Shown piece by piece: positions 7,587 to 15,004 of a stretch of DNA of 38,375 nt (position 1 is its first letter; each line of letters begins with the position of its first letter). Below the pieces are notes generated by a model, which was given only the letters and a program-made list of their open reading frames with translations, did not search any database and had not been told where the DNA came from. Both the position numbers and the translations under genes were made by a program. The DNA is from Lachnospiraceae bacterium. GTDB lineage: Bacteria; Bacillota; Clostridia; Lachnospirales; Lachnospiraceae. The stretch spans positions 1-38,375 of the forward strand of contig JALEJB010000068.1 in the NCBI GenBank assembly GCA_022768825.1, written 5' to 3'.

Positions 7587-8420
7587 ATGAATATCATCGA
7601 AATAAACGATCTCAGCCATTCAGTTCTGTCTGTCTACACACAGTTGTCGGAAGCACAGCTTTTGCATCTGTACGAGCCAAACGGTGGCATCTTTATCGCT
7701 GAAAGTCCGAAAGTCATTGAACGGGCACTGGATGCCGGCTATGAACCGATCTCGGTCTTAATAGATGAAACTGAACTCAAAAAAGAAGCGAATGCCATCC
7801 TGAACAAATGCAGTGATCTTCCAATCTATACTGCCGCTCATGACGTACTGACAAAATTAACCGGATTTCACCTCACACGCGGCATGCTTTGCGCGATGCG
7901 AAGACCGCCGCACAAAGATCTACAATCCGTATGCGAGGGAGCCGGAAGAATTGCTGTTTTGGAAAATGTAGTGAATCCAACGAACGTCGGCGCGATCATC
8001 CGTTCCGCTGCGGCACTCAATATGGATGCCGTACTGCTGACACCCGGCTGTGCTGACCCACTGTACCGCCGCGCGATCCGCGTCAGCATGGGAACCGTGT
8101 TTCAGATTCCTTTTACATACATCGGTACCTCACAGGAAGATTGGACGAACAATGGAATCCATATCTTGCACGAACTTGGTTTTTCCGTTGCTGCTATGGC
8201 ATTGTGTGAAAATACCATTCCAATTGATGACCCCAAACTCATGCAGGAAGAAAAGCTGGCCATCATCCTTGGAACAGAGGGTGAAGGTCTTGCACAAAGT
8301 ACGATTGCATCCAGCGACTACACAATCAAAATTCCGATGGCCCACGGTGTAGACTCCCTAAACGTTGCCGCCGCCAGTGCCATCGCTTTTTTTCAACTTG
8401 GGAAAAAGTGCCTTCCTTAG
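7587..8420 (+). CDS. TrmH/SpoU-family RNA methyltransferase
   Basis: A 277-residue member of the SPOUT class of 2'-O-ribose methyltransferases, using S-adenosylmethionine to modify tRNA or rRNA. The GGAGG site is 8 nt before ATG 7587. The N-terminal ~100 residues form the substrate-binding (L30e-like) domain. The catalytic domain has motif 1 (NPTNVGAIIRSAAAL, about residues 131-145), motif 2 (ILGTEGEGL) and motif 3 (IPMAHGVDSLNVAAASAI) with the knot-forming Ser-Leu-Asn. Substrate is not decidable from sequence. It ends by overlapping the convergent radA stop by 3 nt. Confidence 0.9.
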   Translation: MNIIEINDLSHSVLSVYTQLSEAQLLHLYEPNGGIFIAESPKVIERALDAGYEPISVLIDETELKKEANAILNKCSDLPIYTAAHDVLTKLTGFHLTRGMLCAMRRPPHKDLQSVCEGAGRIAVLENVVNPTNVGAIIRSAAALNMDAVLLTPGCADPLYRRAIRVSMGTVFQIPFTYIGTSQEDWTNNGIHILHELGFSVAAMALCENTIPIDDPKLMQEEKLAIILGTEGEGLAQSTIASSDYTIKIPMAHGVDSLNVAAASAIAFFQLGKKCLP

Positions 8421-9781
8421 GATAATATAGTATCGATCGCCTCGCGTACATTTGCGACTCCCACCAGATGTACTCCTTCAGCTTTGCCGACCGTATCCAG
8501 ACAAACCTTCGGCAATACGATCGTTGTAAATCCCAGTTTTTTTGCCTCAGCGACACGCTGGGACGGTGTGCTGACTGCCCGCACTTCACCACTTAAGCCC
8601 ACCTCACCAAAGCAGATCGTATATTCATCAATTGGCCGATTTTTGTAGCTGGACACCAACGCAAGTACGATCCCCAGATCGATGGCCGGTTCGTTCATTC
8701 GGATGCCGCCGGCAATATTCACGTAAGCATCGCATTCTCCAAGTTTCAAATTTAATCTTTTTTCCAAGACCGCCATCAAAAGATTCACCCGGTTCGCATC
8801 ACATCCTGCGGCTGTACGTCTTGGTATACCAAAGCTGGTACGACACACCAGAGCCTGAATCTCGATCAAAATCGGACGACTGCCTTCCATCAGGCATGCA
8901 ACTACGGAACCGGAAGCGTCTTCCGGTTTTCCACTCAGGAGATATTCAGAGGGATTTTCTACCTCGCACAATCCATCTCCCCGCATCTCAAATACGCCGA
9001 TCTCATTGGTAGAACCAAAACGATTCTTGACCCCGCGAAGAATCCGGTAGGTATTGTACCTATCTCCCTCAAAATACAAAACCGTGTCTACCATATGCTC
9101 TAAGATTCTCGGTCCGGCAACCGTTCCTTCTTTTGTCACATGTCCTACAATAAAAATCGTGATTCCCATACCCTTTGCGATCTGCATGAGAACGGCAGTG
9201 GATTCGCGTACCTGTGAAACGGATCCGGGTGCAGACGACACCTCTTCATTGTACATTGTCTGAATCGAATCAATGATCACTACCCGCGGTTTTTCCCGAT
9301 CGATGACCGCTCGTATATCTGCCAGATTCGTCTCGCACAAAAGCTTTAAATCCTCTGTAAATTCCCCGATTCGTTTTGCGCGCATCTTGATCTGATGCAG
9401 CGATTCCTCACCGGATATATACAAAACCGACACATGCTGATCCGCCAGATTTTTGCACACCTGCAACAGCAATGTCGATTTTCCGATTCCGGGATCACCG
9501 CCAACCAAAACCATAGAACCGGTGACAATTCCGCCGCCAAGTACACGGTCCAATTCCGGCATTCCGCTACTCGTTCGCTTCTCCTCGTCGGTCGCTATTG
9601 AAGACAAGGTCTGTGGCTTTGTCACAGTTGTATTCACTTTTCCTTTGGAAATCGTTTTCTTATCTACAATTTCCTCAACAAATGTATTCCATTCCTTACA
9701 GCCCGGGCACTGCCCCATCCACTTGGTCGATTCGAACCCGCAGGATTGGCAGAAAAAGACTGCTGCTTTCGTCTTTGCCAT
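8417..9781 (-). CDS. radA: DNA repair protein RadA
   Basis: A 454-residue RecA-related ATPase that promotes branch migration in recombinational repair. All family marks are present: an N-terminal C4 zinc finger (Cys11, 14, 25, 28), Walker A GDPGIGKST (95-103), the RadA-specific KNRFG motif (252-256) and a C-terminal Lon-like domain from about residue 280. AAGGAG lies 10 nt before ATG 9781. In Firmicutes radA often follows clpC, as here with one small gene in between. A hairpin terminator lies between that small gene and radA, so radA expression probably depends on read-through or on a weak promoter I could not define. Confidence 0.97.
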   Translation of the reverse strand: MAKTKAAVFFCQSCGFESTKWMGQCPGCKEWNTFVEEIVDKKTISKGKVNTTVTKPQTLSSIATDEEKRTSSGMPELDRVLGGGIVTGSMVLVGGDPGIGKSTLLLQVCKNLADQHVSVLYISGEESLHQIKMRAKRIGEFTEDLKLLCETNLADIRAVIDREKPRVVIIDSIQTMYNEEVSSAPGSVSQVRESTAVLMQIAKGMGITIFIVGHVTKEGTVAGPRILEHMVDTVLYFEGDRYNTYRILRGVKNRFGSTNEIGVFEMRGDGLCEVENPSEYLLSGKPEDASGSVVACLMEGSRPILIEIQALVCRTSFGIPRRTAAGCDANRVNLLMAVLEKRLNLKLGECDAYVNIAGGIRMNEPAIDLGIVLALVSSYKNRPIDEYTICFGEVGLSGEVRAVSTPSQRVAEAKKLGFTTIVLPKVCLDTVGKAEGVHLVGVANVREAIDTILS

Positions 9782-9810
9782 CTATCACAGACTCCTTAAA
9801 TAACGATGTC

Positions 9811-9836
9811 AAAAACTCCCGGACAATGTCCGGGAG
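9811..9836 (-). terminator. Intrinsic terminator after the 137-residue gene
   Basis: On the minus strand CTCCCGGAC and GTCCGGGAG form a 9-bp GC-rich stem with a 3-nt loop (9836-9816), followed at once by TTTTTG. It ends the clpC-side transcript ahead of radA. Confidence 0.85.
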
Positions 9837-9859
9837 CCTGCATAAACACGGTGATTTAT

Positions 9860-10273
9860 TTAGCCGATCTTCTGTACGCGTACAGCTACCGGCTCACCAT
9901 TTAATTCTACACTGATCGTCAGTTTTCCACCCAGGTTTGTAGACATAATGCCGACGCTCGTTCCGGCGATAGAAACATCATACTCGGTCTCTTCGTCTAA
10001 TCCAAGGGTAATCTCTGCATCTTCCGGTCCCTCTACCGAAAAATTCACTTCATCTGCGCTTACTTTCATATCAGTCACTGCAGTACCCGGAACTGACTCA
10101 TATGCAAACATTCCATTGCGCTCCAGCTTTGTAATCTCCTGAAAAGTCTTTACCTTATATACATCACCTGCATGGCTAAAATTATCTAATTTTGATTTTG
10201 CACTCAATGTATAATCACCAAAGCTTAATCCGCCGTCTTTTTCTGATCGAATAAGTTCACTTACTACGCTCAT
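9860..10273 (-). CDS. Conserved hypothetical protein between clpC and radA
   Basis: A 137-residue soluble protein without signal peptide or membrane segment; ATGGAGGA precedes ATG 10273. The sequence reads like a beta-rich fold: SFGDYTLSAKSKLDNF, GDVYKVKTFQEITKLERNGMFAYESVPGTAV, then an acidic stretch (VEGPEDAEITLGLDEETEY) and a C-terminal sheet. From memory similar small proteins occur in other Lachnospiraceae, some with an unconvincing 'endosialidase' label; no glycosidase motif is present here. It lies 67 nt after clpC on the same strand and is closed by a strong terminator, so it is likely made with ClpC. Function unknown. Confidence 0.75.
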   Translation of the reverse strand: MSVVSELIRSEKDGGLSFGDYTLSAKSKLDNFSHAGDVYKVKTFQEITKLERNGMFAYESVPGTAVTDMKVSADEVNFSVEGPEDAEITLGLDEETEYDVSIAGTSVGIMSTNLGGKLTISVELNGEPVAVRVQKIG

Positions 10274-10340
10274 CGTTTTTCCTCCATTTGTAAAAATCTA
10301 GTGTGTATACAAATAGTATATCTGATATCCGGTCTTTTTG

Positions 10341-12791
10341 CTAGTCGTTTTTCACTTGAAATGCAATCTCTTTTTTCACTATTGCAACACGAACCTTGTC
10401 GCCTTTGTTTACATTTCCTGCCAAAATTTCTTCCGCCAGTTTATCCTCAATCCTGGTCTGGATCATACGGCGAAGCGGACGAGCTCCGAATTTCGGATCA
10501 TATGCTTTTTCTACGATATATCCCTTTACCGAATCGGTAATGACCAGTTCAATTCCCATCTGTGTCTGACACCTCTTGATTAAGGTATCGGACAGAATGG
10601 TAACAATCTTTTTCATATCGTCCTTGTTCAACATACGGAATACCAGCGTCTCATCAATACGATTCAAAAACTCCGGTTTGAAAATATGCTGAACATCTTC
10701 CATCACTCTGGACTTCATTCGCTCGTAATCCTGCTTCTCATCATCTACTGAAGCAAAACCAAGCTTTTTCGGTGTAACGATGGATTGTGCTCCCGCATTG
10801 CTTGTCATAATGATGATCGTATTTTTAAAATCGATCTTTCTTCCTTGCGAATCGGTGATCCGTCCATCATCAAGTACCTGCAGTAACAGATTAAAGACAT
10901 CCGGATGTGCTTTCTCAATCTCATCAAAGAGGATCACGGAATACGGATTTCTGCGCACCTTTTCACTGAGCTGTCCACCCTCGTCAAATCCTACATATCC
11001 CGGCGGTGATCCGATCATCTTCGATACGCTGTGCTTTTCCATATACTCGGACATGTCCACACGGATCATTGCCTGTTCATCGCCAAATATTGCTTCAGCG
11101 AGTGCCTTGGAGATCTCGGTCTTCCCCACACCGGTGGGTCCGAGGAATAAAAACGACCCAATCGGACGATTTGGATCTTTTAATCCGACACGTCCTCTTC
11201 GAACCGCTCTGGCAACTGCCGATACCGCGTCCTCTTGTCCAACGACACGTTTATGCAGCGTCTTTTCCAGCCGGCGAAGGCGATCCGCTTCCCCTTCCGT
11301 CAACCGCTTGACCGGAATTTTGGTCCATTTGGCGATCACCTCTGCGATTTCATTTTCTCCTACAGAAAGAGTCTTGCGCTTTCTGCCTCGCTCCAGATTC
11401 TTCTTTGTCTTTTCATACAGCTTATCCAGCTCTGCCCGCTCATCCATATAAGAAGACGCCTGTTCCATATTTCCCTGTGAAATCGCGTCCACAAATGCAT
11501 GCTCCAGTTCACGCTGGCGTTCCTGTATCTCTAACAGCTTCTCCGGCGTCTTACATACAGACAGACGGATCCTTGCAGATGCCTCGTCGATCAGATCAAT
11601 TGCCTTATCCGGCAAATAGCGGTCATTGATGTAGCGATTCGACAATTTAGCAGCCGCTTCAATTCCATCATCCGTGATCGTCACCTGATGATGCTGTTCA
11701 TATTTTGTTTTCAGTCCTTTTAAAATTTCAATCGTCTCCTCAACCGACGGTTCTTCCACCGTAACCGGCTGAAAACGCCGTTCCAGGGCAGCATCTTTTT
11801 CCACGTATTTGCGGTACTCTTCAATTGTCGTCGCACCGATCAACTGGATCTCACCCCGAGCCAGCGATGGCTTGAGTATATTGGATGCATCAATTGCGCC
11901 CTCTGCGCCACCTGCTCCGATCATCGTATGAATCTCGTCAATAAACAGAATAATGTTTCCTGCCTGACGCACCTCCGCGATCACGCGCTTGATTCGTTCC
12001 TCAAATTCTCCGCGATACTTAGACCCTGCAACCATTCCCGACAGATCCAGTGTCATCAATCGCTTTTCTGCCACGGTATCCGGAACAATCCCGGATACGA
12101 TCCGCTCGGCCAGTCCTTCTACGATCGCAGTCTTACCAACGCCCGGTTCTCCGATCAGACATGGATTGTTTTTGCTTCGCCGACTCAGAATCTGAATCAC
12201 GCGTTCAATCTCGTCTTCTCTTCCAATGACCGGATCCAGCTGTCCGTCACGGGCTAACTGGGTCAGATCTCTGGAATAGTTTTCTAAAGTTGCTGTTGCA
12301 TTTCTCGTTGACTTACTTTTTCCGCCACGGAGTTCCTCTTTGTGCTGTGAGACATCTTCACCCATGGCGACCAGAAGATCCACATAAAGCTTCTGGATTG
12401 GAATCCCCATCGTATTCAAAAGACGGCTGGCGGCACAATCCATCTCCTTGATCATTGCAAGCAGGATGTGCTCCGTACCAATCTCATCCGAATGAAATCT
12501 GCTGGCTTCTGTTTCTGCCTGTTCCAATACTTTTTGTGTCTTCGGTGAAAAACCATCGGAATCTTTTACCATGACATTGGATGAAGGTGCGATCAGTTCC
12601 TCAATCAATGTCATCAATTTTTCTTCCTCAACACCATTGCTCATCAAAACACAGGCTGCAACGCCGGTGCCTTCACGGATGAGTCCCAATAACAAATGCT
12701 CCGTTCCGACATAATTTTGATGTAATTTCAGTGACAGCTTTTCTGCCAGATTCAAGGCTTTTTTCGCCTTTGCTGTGTAAACTTTGCTCAT
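10341..12791 (-). CDS. clpC: ATP-dependent Clp protease ATP-binding subunit ClpC
   Basis: An 816-residue AAA+ unfoldase that feeds substrates to ClpP; the length fits ClpC. The order is two N-terminal Clp-N repeats (residues ~1-145), AAA1 with Walker A GEPGVGKT and Walker B LFIDEIHT, a short coiled middle (M) domain (~415-460), AAA2 with GPTGVGKT, and the C-terminal D2-small domain. GAGAGG precedes ATG 12791. In Bacillus and many relatives clpC follows ctsR-mcsA-mcsB; none of these is adjacent here, and I see no CtsR-type GGTCAAA direct repeat upstream. The gene upstream encodes a cadherin-like membrane protein whose consensus promoter may drive both. Confidence 0.97.
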   Translation of the reverse strand: MSKVYTAKAKKALNLAEKLSLKLHQNYVGTEHLLLGLIREGTGVAACVLMSNGVEEEKLMTLIEELIAPSSNVMVKDSDGFSPKTQKVLEQAETEASRFHSDEIGTEHILLAMIKEMDCAASRLLNTMGIPIQKLYVDLLVAMGEDVSQHKEELRGGKSKSTRNATATLENYSRDLTQLARDGQLDPVIGREDEIERVIQILSRRSKNNPCLIGEPGVGKTAIVEGLAERIVSGIVPDTVAEKRLMTLDLSGMVAGSKYRGEFEERIKRVIAEVRQAGNIILFIDEIHTMIGAGGAEGAIDASNILKPSLARGEIQLIGATTIEEYRKYVEKDAALERRFQPVTVEEPSVEETIEILKGLKTKYEQHHQVTITDDGIEAAAKLSNRYINDRYLPDKAIDLIDEASARIRLSVCKTPEKLLEIQERQRELEHAFVDAISQGNMEQASSYMDERAELDKLYEKTKKNLERGRKRKTLSVGENEIAEVIAKWTKIPVKRLTEGEADRLRRLEKTLHKRVVGQEDAVSAVARAVRRGRVGLKDPNRPIGSFLFLGPTGVGKTEISKALAEAIFGDEQAMIRVDMSEYMEKHSVSKMIGSPPGYVGFDEGGQLSEKVRRNPYSVILFDEIEKAHPDVFNLLLQVLDDGRITDSQGRKIDFKNTIIIMTSNAGAQSIVTPKKLGFASVDDEKQDYERMKSRVMEDVQHIFKPEFLNRIDETLVFRMLNKDDMKKIVTILSDTLIKRCQTQMGIELVITDSVKGYIVEKAYDPKFGARPLRRMIQTRIEDKLAEEILAGNVNKGDKVRVAIVKKEIAFQVKND

Positions 12792-12858
12792 AAATACCTC
12801 TCAATGACTTCCCGCCTTTTATCCGTTTTCACATCCGAATACAAAGGCAGTGATCCAG

Positions 12859-14022
12859 TTACATATCATTTAAATCTAATATTTCCAAATCATCTTTTGT
12901 CTGTGCAATGGACGCATGACTTGTCCTTGCTTTGCTTTTTGACTTTGTCTTTGGTTCACTGACGACATGTGAAGTCATCTCTTTTTCCTCAGCTTTTAAC
13001 GCGTTCTTCTCTGCCTTTTTCCCAGCCTTTTCGATTGCTTTTTTCTCTGCCTCCACATTCTTTGCAGCCGGACGTTTTTCCTCTTCTTCGTCCACATGCT
13101 CCATCATGGCATCTGTTTTCAGATCTTTGATCTTGAACAAGAGATTGATCAGTACAAAAATCAGCAATACAAGTACTACCGCCAACGCGATCAGTATCTT
13201 GCTGTACATACTCTTTTCACTTTGCTGTTGATTGTACAATGCATTATACTTATCCAGCGAGACATAATCTCCTTCCGGCAACTGATCTGTCGTCACATAG
13301 GTCTCCCCGTCATATACCAGATAGCCATTCTCATCAAAGGTCACTTTCGCATCCACCGCATCCAAATCTTCACTTTGCGTCTCATCCGTCGTCTCGATCA
13401 CGCCTTCCGTCTGAGCAGGAGTATCCCCCGTCTCAGAAGAAGTTGTATTCTCCTGTGATTCCTCCTGTGTTGCATCTGTTTGCGTCGCAGTAGTTGCTGC
13501 TCCACGATTTACTGTAATGGTATACGTAGAGGTCGACCCGTTTTCTGCCTCAACAACGATCCGTACCGTATTTGATCCCGGTGCTAAGTTTTTCGCCCCT
13601 GTAACTGATGCAATGACTGCCTTGCTATGATTTGGTGTCGCAGGAATCGAAACCCTGGTGACAGATTCATCCACACTGGCCGTGTAGTTAAAAGTTCCCG
13701 ATGAAAATGCCGGAGTCAATGTTCCCGGTGAAATTCCAAGTCTTGACAGGCTGCTGTCAGATGATTTTGCGACAGCTGTCGATGAACCTGCCTGGCTTGT
13801 ATTGTTTGAACCACTCGTATTTCCATTGTTTGCTGACGAATTTGTGTCGCCGGTCTCTTCCTCATCTTCTGCGCCCGGCTCAACGACCGTTGTCTGCTCG
13901 CCTTCTTCCAACTCGTCGTCTGCCATATCAACGCCTGTCGCATAGGTACGAACCGGAGCAGCCACAACAGCTGATGCGCATAAACACAAACCGATCATAA
14001 AAGCAACATATTTTTTCTTCAT
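12859..14022 (-). CDS. Membrane-anchored protein with cadherin-like beta-sandwich domain
   Basis: A 387-residue bitopic protein. AGGAT precedes ATG 14022. Residues 1-29 are a signal peptide (ending near TYATG), followed by an acidic Asn/Ser/Gly/Thr-rich linker, a cadherin-like beta-sandwich domain at about 90-173 (SLSRLGISPGTLTPAF ... YTITVNRG), a second acidic Thr/Glu-rich linker, one transmembrane helix at about 275-297 (ILIALAVVLVLLIFVLINLL) and a Lys/Glu-rich cytoplasmic tail of about 90 residues. The domain normally binds carbohydrate or protein outside the cell. It is 67 nt upstream of clpC and probably in the same transcript. What links it to ClpC is unknown. Confidence 0.8.
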   Translation of the reverse strand: MKKKYVAFMIGLCLCASAVVAAPVRTYATGVDMADDELEEGEQTTVVEPGAEDEEETGDTNSSANNGNTSGSNNTSQAGSSTAVAKSSDSSLSRLGISPGTLTPAFSSGTFNYTASVDESVTRVSIPATPNHSKAVIASVTGAKNLAPGSNTVRIVVEAENGSTSTYTITVNRGAATTATQTDATQEESQENTTSSETGDTPAQTEGVIETTDETQSEDLDAVDAKVTFDENGYLVYDGETYVTTDQLPEGDYVSLDKYNALYNQQQSEKSMYSKILIALAVVLVLLIFVLINLLFKIKDLKTDAMMEHVDEEEEKRPAAKNVEAEKKAIEKAGKKAEKNALKAEEKEMTSHVVSEPKTKSKSKARTSHASIAQTKDDLEILDLNDM

Positions 14023-14076
14023 GAAGTATCCTCACAATCTTTCGCAAAGTCACCCTATTATTGAATAGTTATATCT

Positions 14077-14105
14077 ATTGTAAAGATTCTCCTTTTCAAT
14101 GTCAA
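14077..14105 (-). promoter_or_regulatory. Consensus promoter of the cadherin-like/clpC operon
   Basis: On the minus strand TTGACA (14105-14100) and TACAAT (14082-14077) with a 17-nt spacer. The -35 box overlaps the stop codon of the small membrane protein gene upstream. This looks like a vegetative sigma-A promoter; no heat-shock operator is visible around it. Confidence 0.75.
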
Positions 14106-14320
14106 CCACTTACCATTTCCAATCTGCTTCGCAAAACAAATATTGCAAAAAACAAGATACTTAATATAAGAAAGACACCGGCAATCACCGGAGTAATTTC
14201 TGCAAAAATATCCACTGCAAACAATGCAGCCAGAATTGCCATACTGCTGAATGCCAAAACCATAGAAACCATGATATACGCTGTCATCTGCTCTATTTTT
14301 TCCTTTGTATGTCTTTTCAT
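14102..14320 (-). CDS. Small two-helix membrane protein
   Basis: A 72-residue protein; a longer open frame exists but AGAAAGGAG lies just ahead of ATG 14320. It starts with a basic segment (MKRHTKEKIEQ) and has two transmembrane helices (about residues 12-37 and 42-64). No family recognised. It follows the HAD-like gene by 52 nt and may share its message. Confidence 0.6.
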   Translation of the reverse strand: MKRHTKEKIEQMTAYIMVSMVLAFSSMAILAALFAVDIFAEITPVIAGVFLILSILFFAIFVLRSRLEMVSG

Positions 14321-14372
14321 ATGTGTCTCCTTTCTTCCAGAACCCTTGCACATCTGTATTTTGCAGTACCAT

Positions 14373-14723
14373 TCAGGCGGGATGTCTGATCGCCAGTGCT
14401 TCCCACGGTTTGCTGCATCTGTCATCGATATAGATGTCTGCATAGATTTTTCTTGAATCACCGCCAAATCGTTCCACGATTTCCGGCAAATTTTCGTTTA
14501 CCGCATCAAAGTACAGACCATAACAGCTGCAATAGTCCACCGCTGCTTCCAGATAAATTCCCCTTCTGCATGTCCACAAGATCAAGCGGCTGCCTCTTTG
14601 CCGATATTCGATCAACCGCCGTATCAGTGTCTCATTTGCCGTTCCGATTTCAGGATAATTATCGCTACACAAAGTTCCGTCAAAATCCACTGCAATGATC
14701 AATGCTCTCTCATCCATCATCAT
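14373..14723 (-). CDS. Small HAD-like phosphatase-fold protein
   Basis: A 116-residue protein. AGAAAGGAG precedes ATG 14723. Near the start is the HAD motif I VDFDGTLC with the nucleophile Asp and the DxDGT spacing, then LILWTCRRG (motif II, Thr) and a C-terminal YIDDR segment (motif IV, Asp-Asp). The cap domain is essentially absent, so it is a minimal HAD fold, as seen in small phosphohydrolase-like proteins. Substrate unknown; the neighbours give no clue. Confidence 0.75.
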   Translation of the reverse strand: MMMDERALIIAVDFDGTLCSDNYPEIGTANETLIRRLIEYRQRGSRLILWTCRRGIYLEAAVDYCSCYGLYFDAVNENLPEIVERFGGDSRKIYADIYIDDRCSKPWEALAIRHPA

Positions 14724-14836
14724 ACGCACTCCTTTCTGATTCAAAGTGTTCTGCGTTGTTTCTGAGATTAATTATAAGAGCTGTAATGTACGATAAGACG
14801 GACTTTATGAAAAACGAAAAATCCAAAAATTGGCAG

Positions 14837-14873
14837 AAAAAAACAGTTCCGTCCATTATGACAGAACTGTTTT
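14837..14873 (-). terminator. Intrinsic terminator after the histidine kinase operon
   Basis: An 11-bp stem with one mismatch (ACAGTTC ... GAACTGT core, 6-nt loop) is followed on the minus strand by seven T. It would end transcripts coming from the kinase genes. A shorter T run on the other side gives some bidirectional potential. Confidence 0.75.
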
Positions 14874-14889
14874 ACTTCCCATATGTGTT

Positions 14890-14923
14890 TCAGAGAGACC
14901 CACGAGGTGGGAGTCTTCTTTGA
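14890..14923 (+). repeat. Possible third copy of the small GTGGG hairpin repeat
   Basis: Read on the plus strand, TCAGAGA pairs with TCTTTGA around an inner stem CCCAC/GTGGG with a 3-nt GAG loop, as in the hisA-leader hairpin, with the asymmetric loop GA/AGTCT between the two stems. The internal loop is less like the other two copies, so membership is tentative. No gene overlaps it. Confidence 0.4.
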
Positions 14924-14941
14924 CTGAGTTCAGGTACGCTT

Positions 14942-15004
14942 TGTCATACTTGCTGCGAGGATTGTCATGCTTTGCATGACATACGTCTTCCCCGCAATTA
15001 TGAC
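14942..15004. repeat. Long imperfect palindrome over the 3' end of a histidine kinase gene
   Basis: Outer arms TGTCATA/TATGACA, middle arms TTGC-GAGGA/TCTTCC-GCAA and a perfect inner hairpin GTCATGC-TTT-GCATGAC give a roughly 30-bp imperfect stem. It includes the stop codon of the kinase gene at 14998. There is no T run of its own, so it may protect the transcript end or be a mobile palindromic unit. Confidence 0.55.

Noticed and set aside
10780-11451. 223-codon plus-strand frame inside clpC
   Set aside because: Antisense to clpC AAA2; Ser/Arg-rich shadow translation.
12792-12858. CtsR operator upstream of clpC
   Set aside because: No GGTCAAA tandem heptads are present in the gap or around the upstream promoter.
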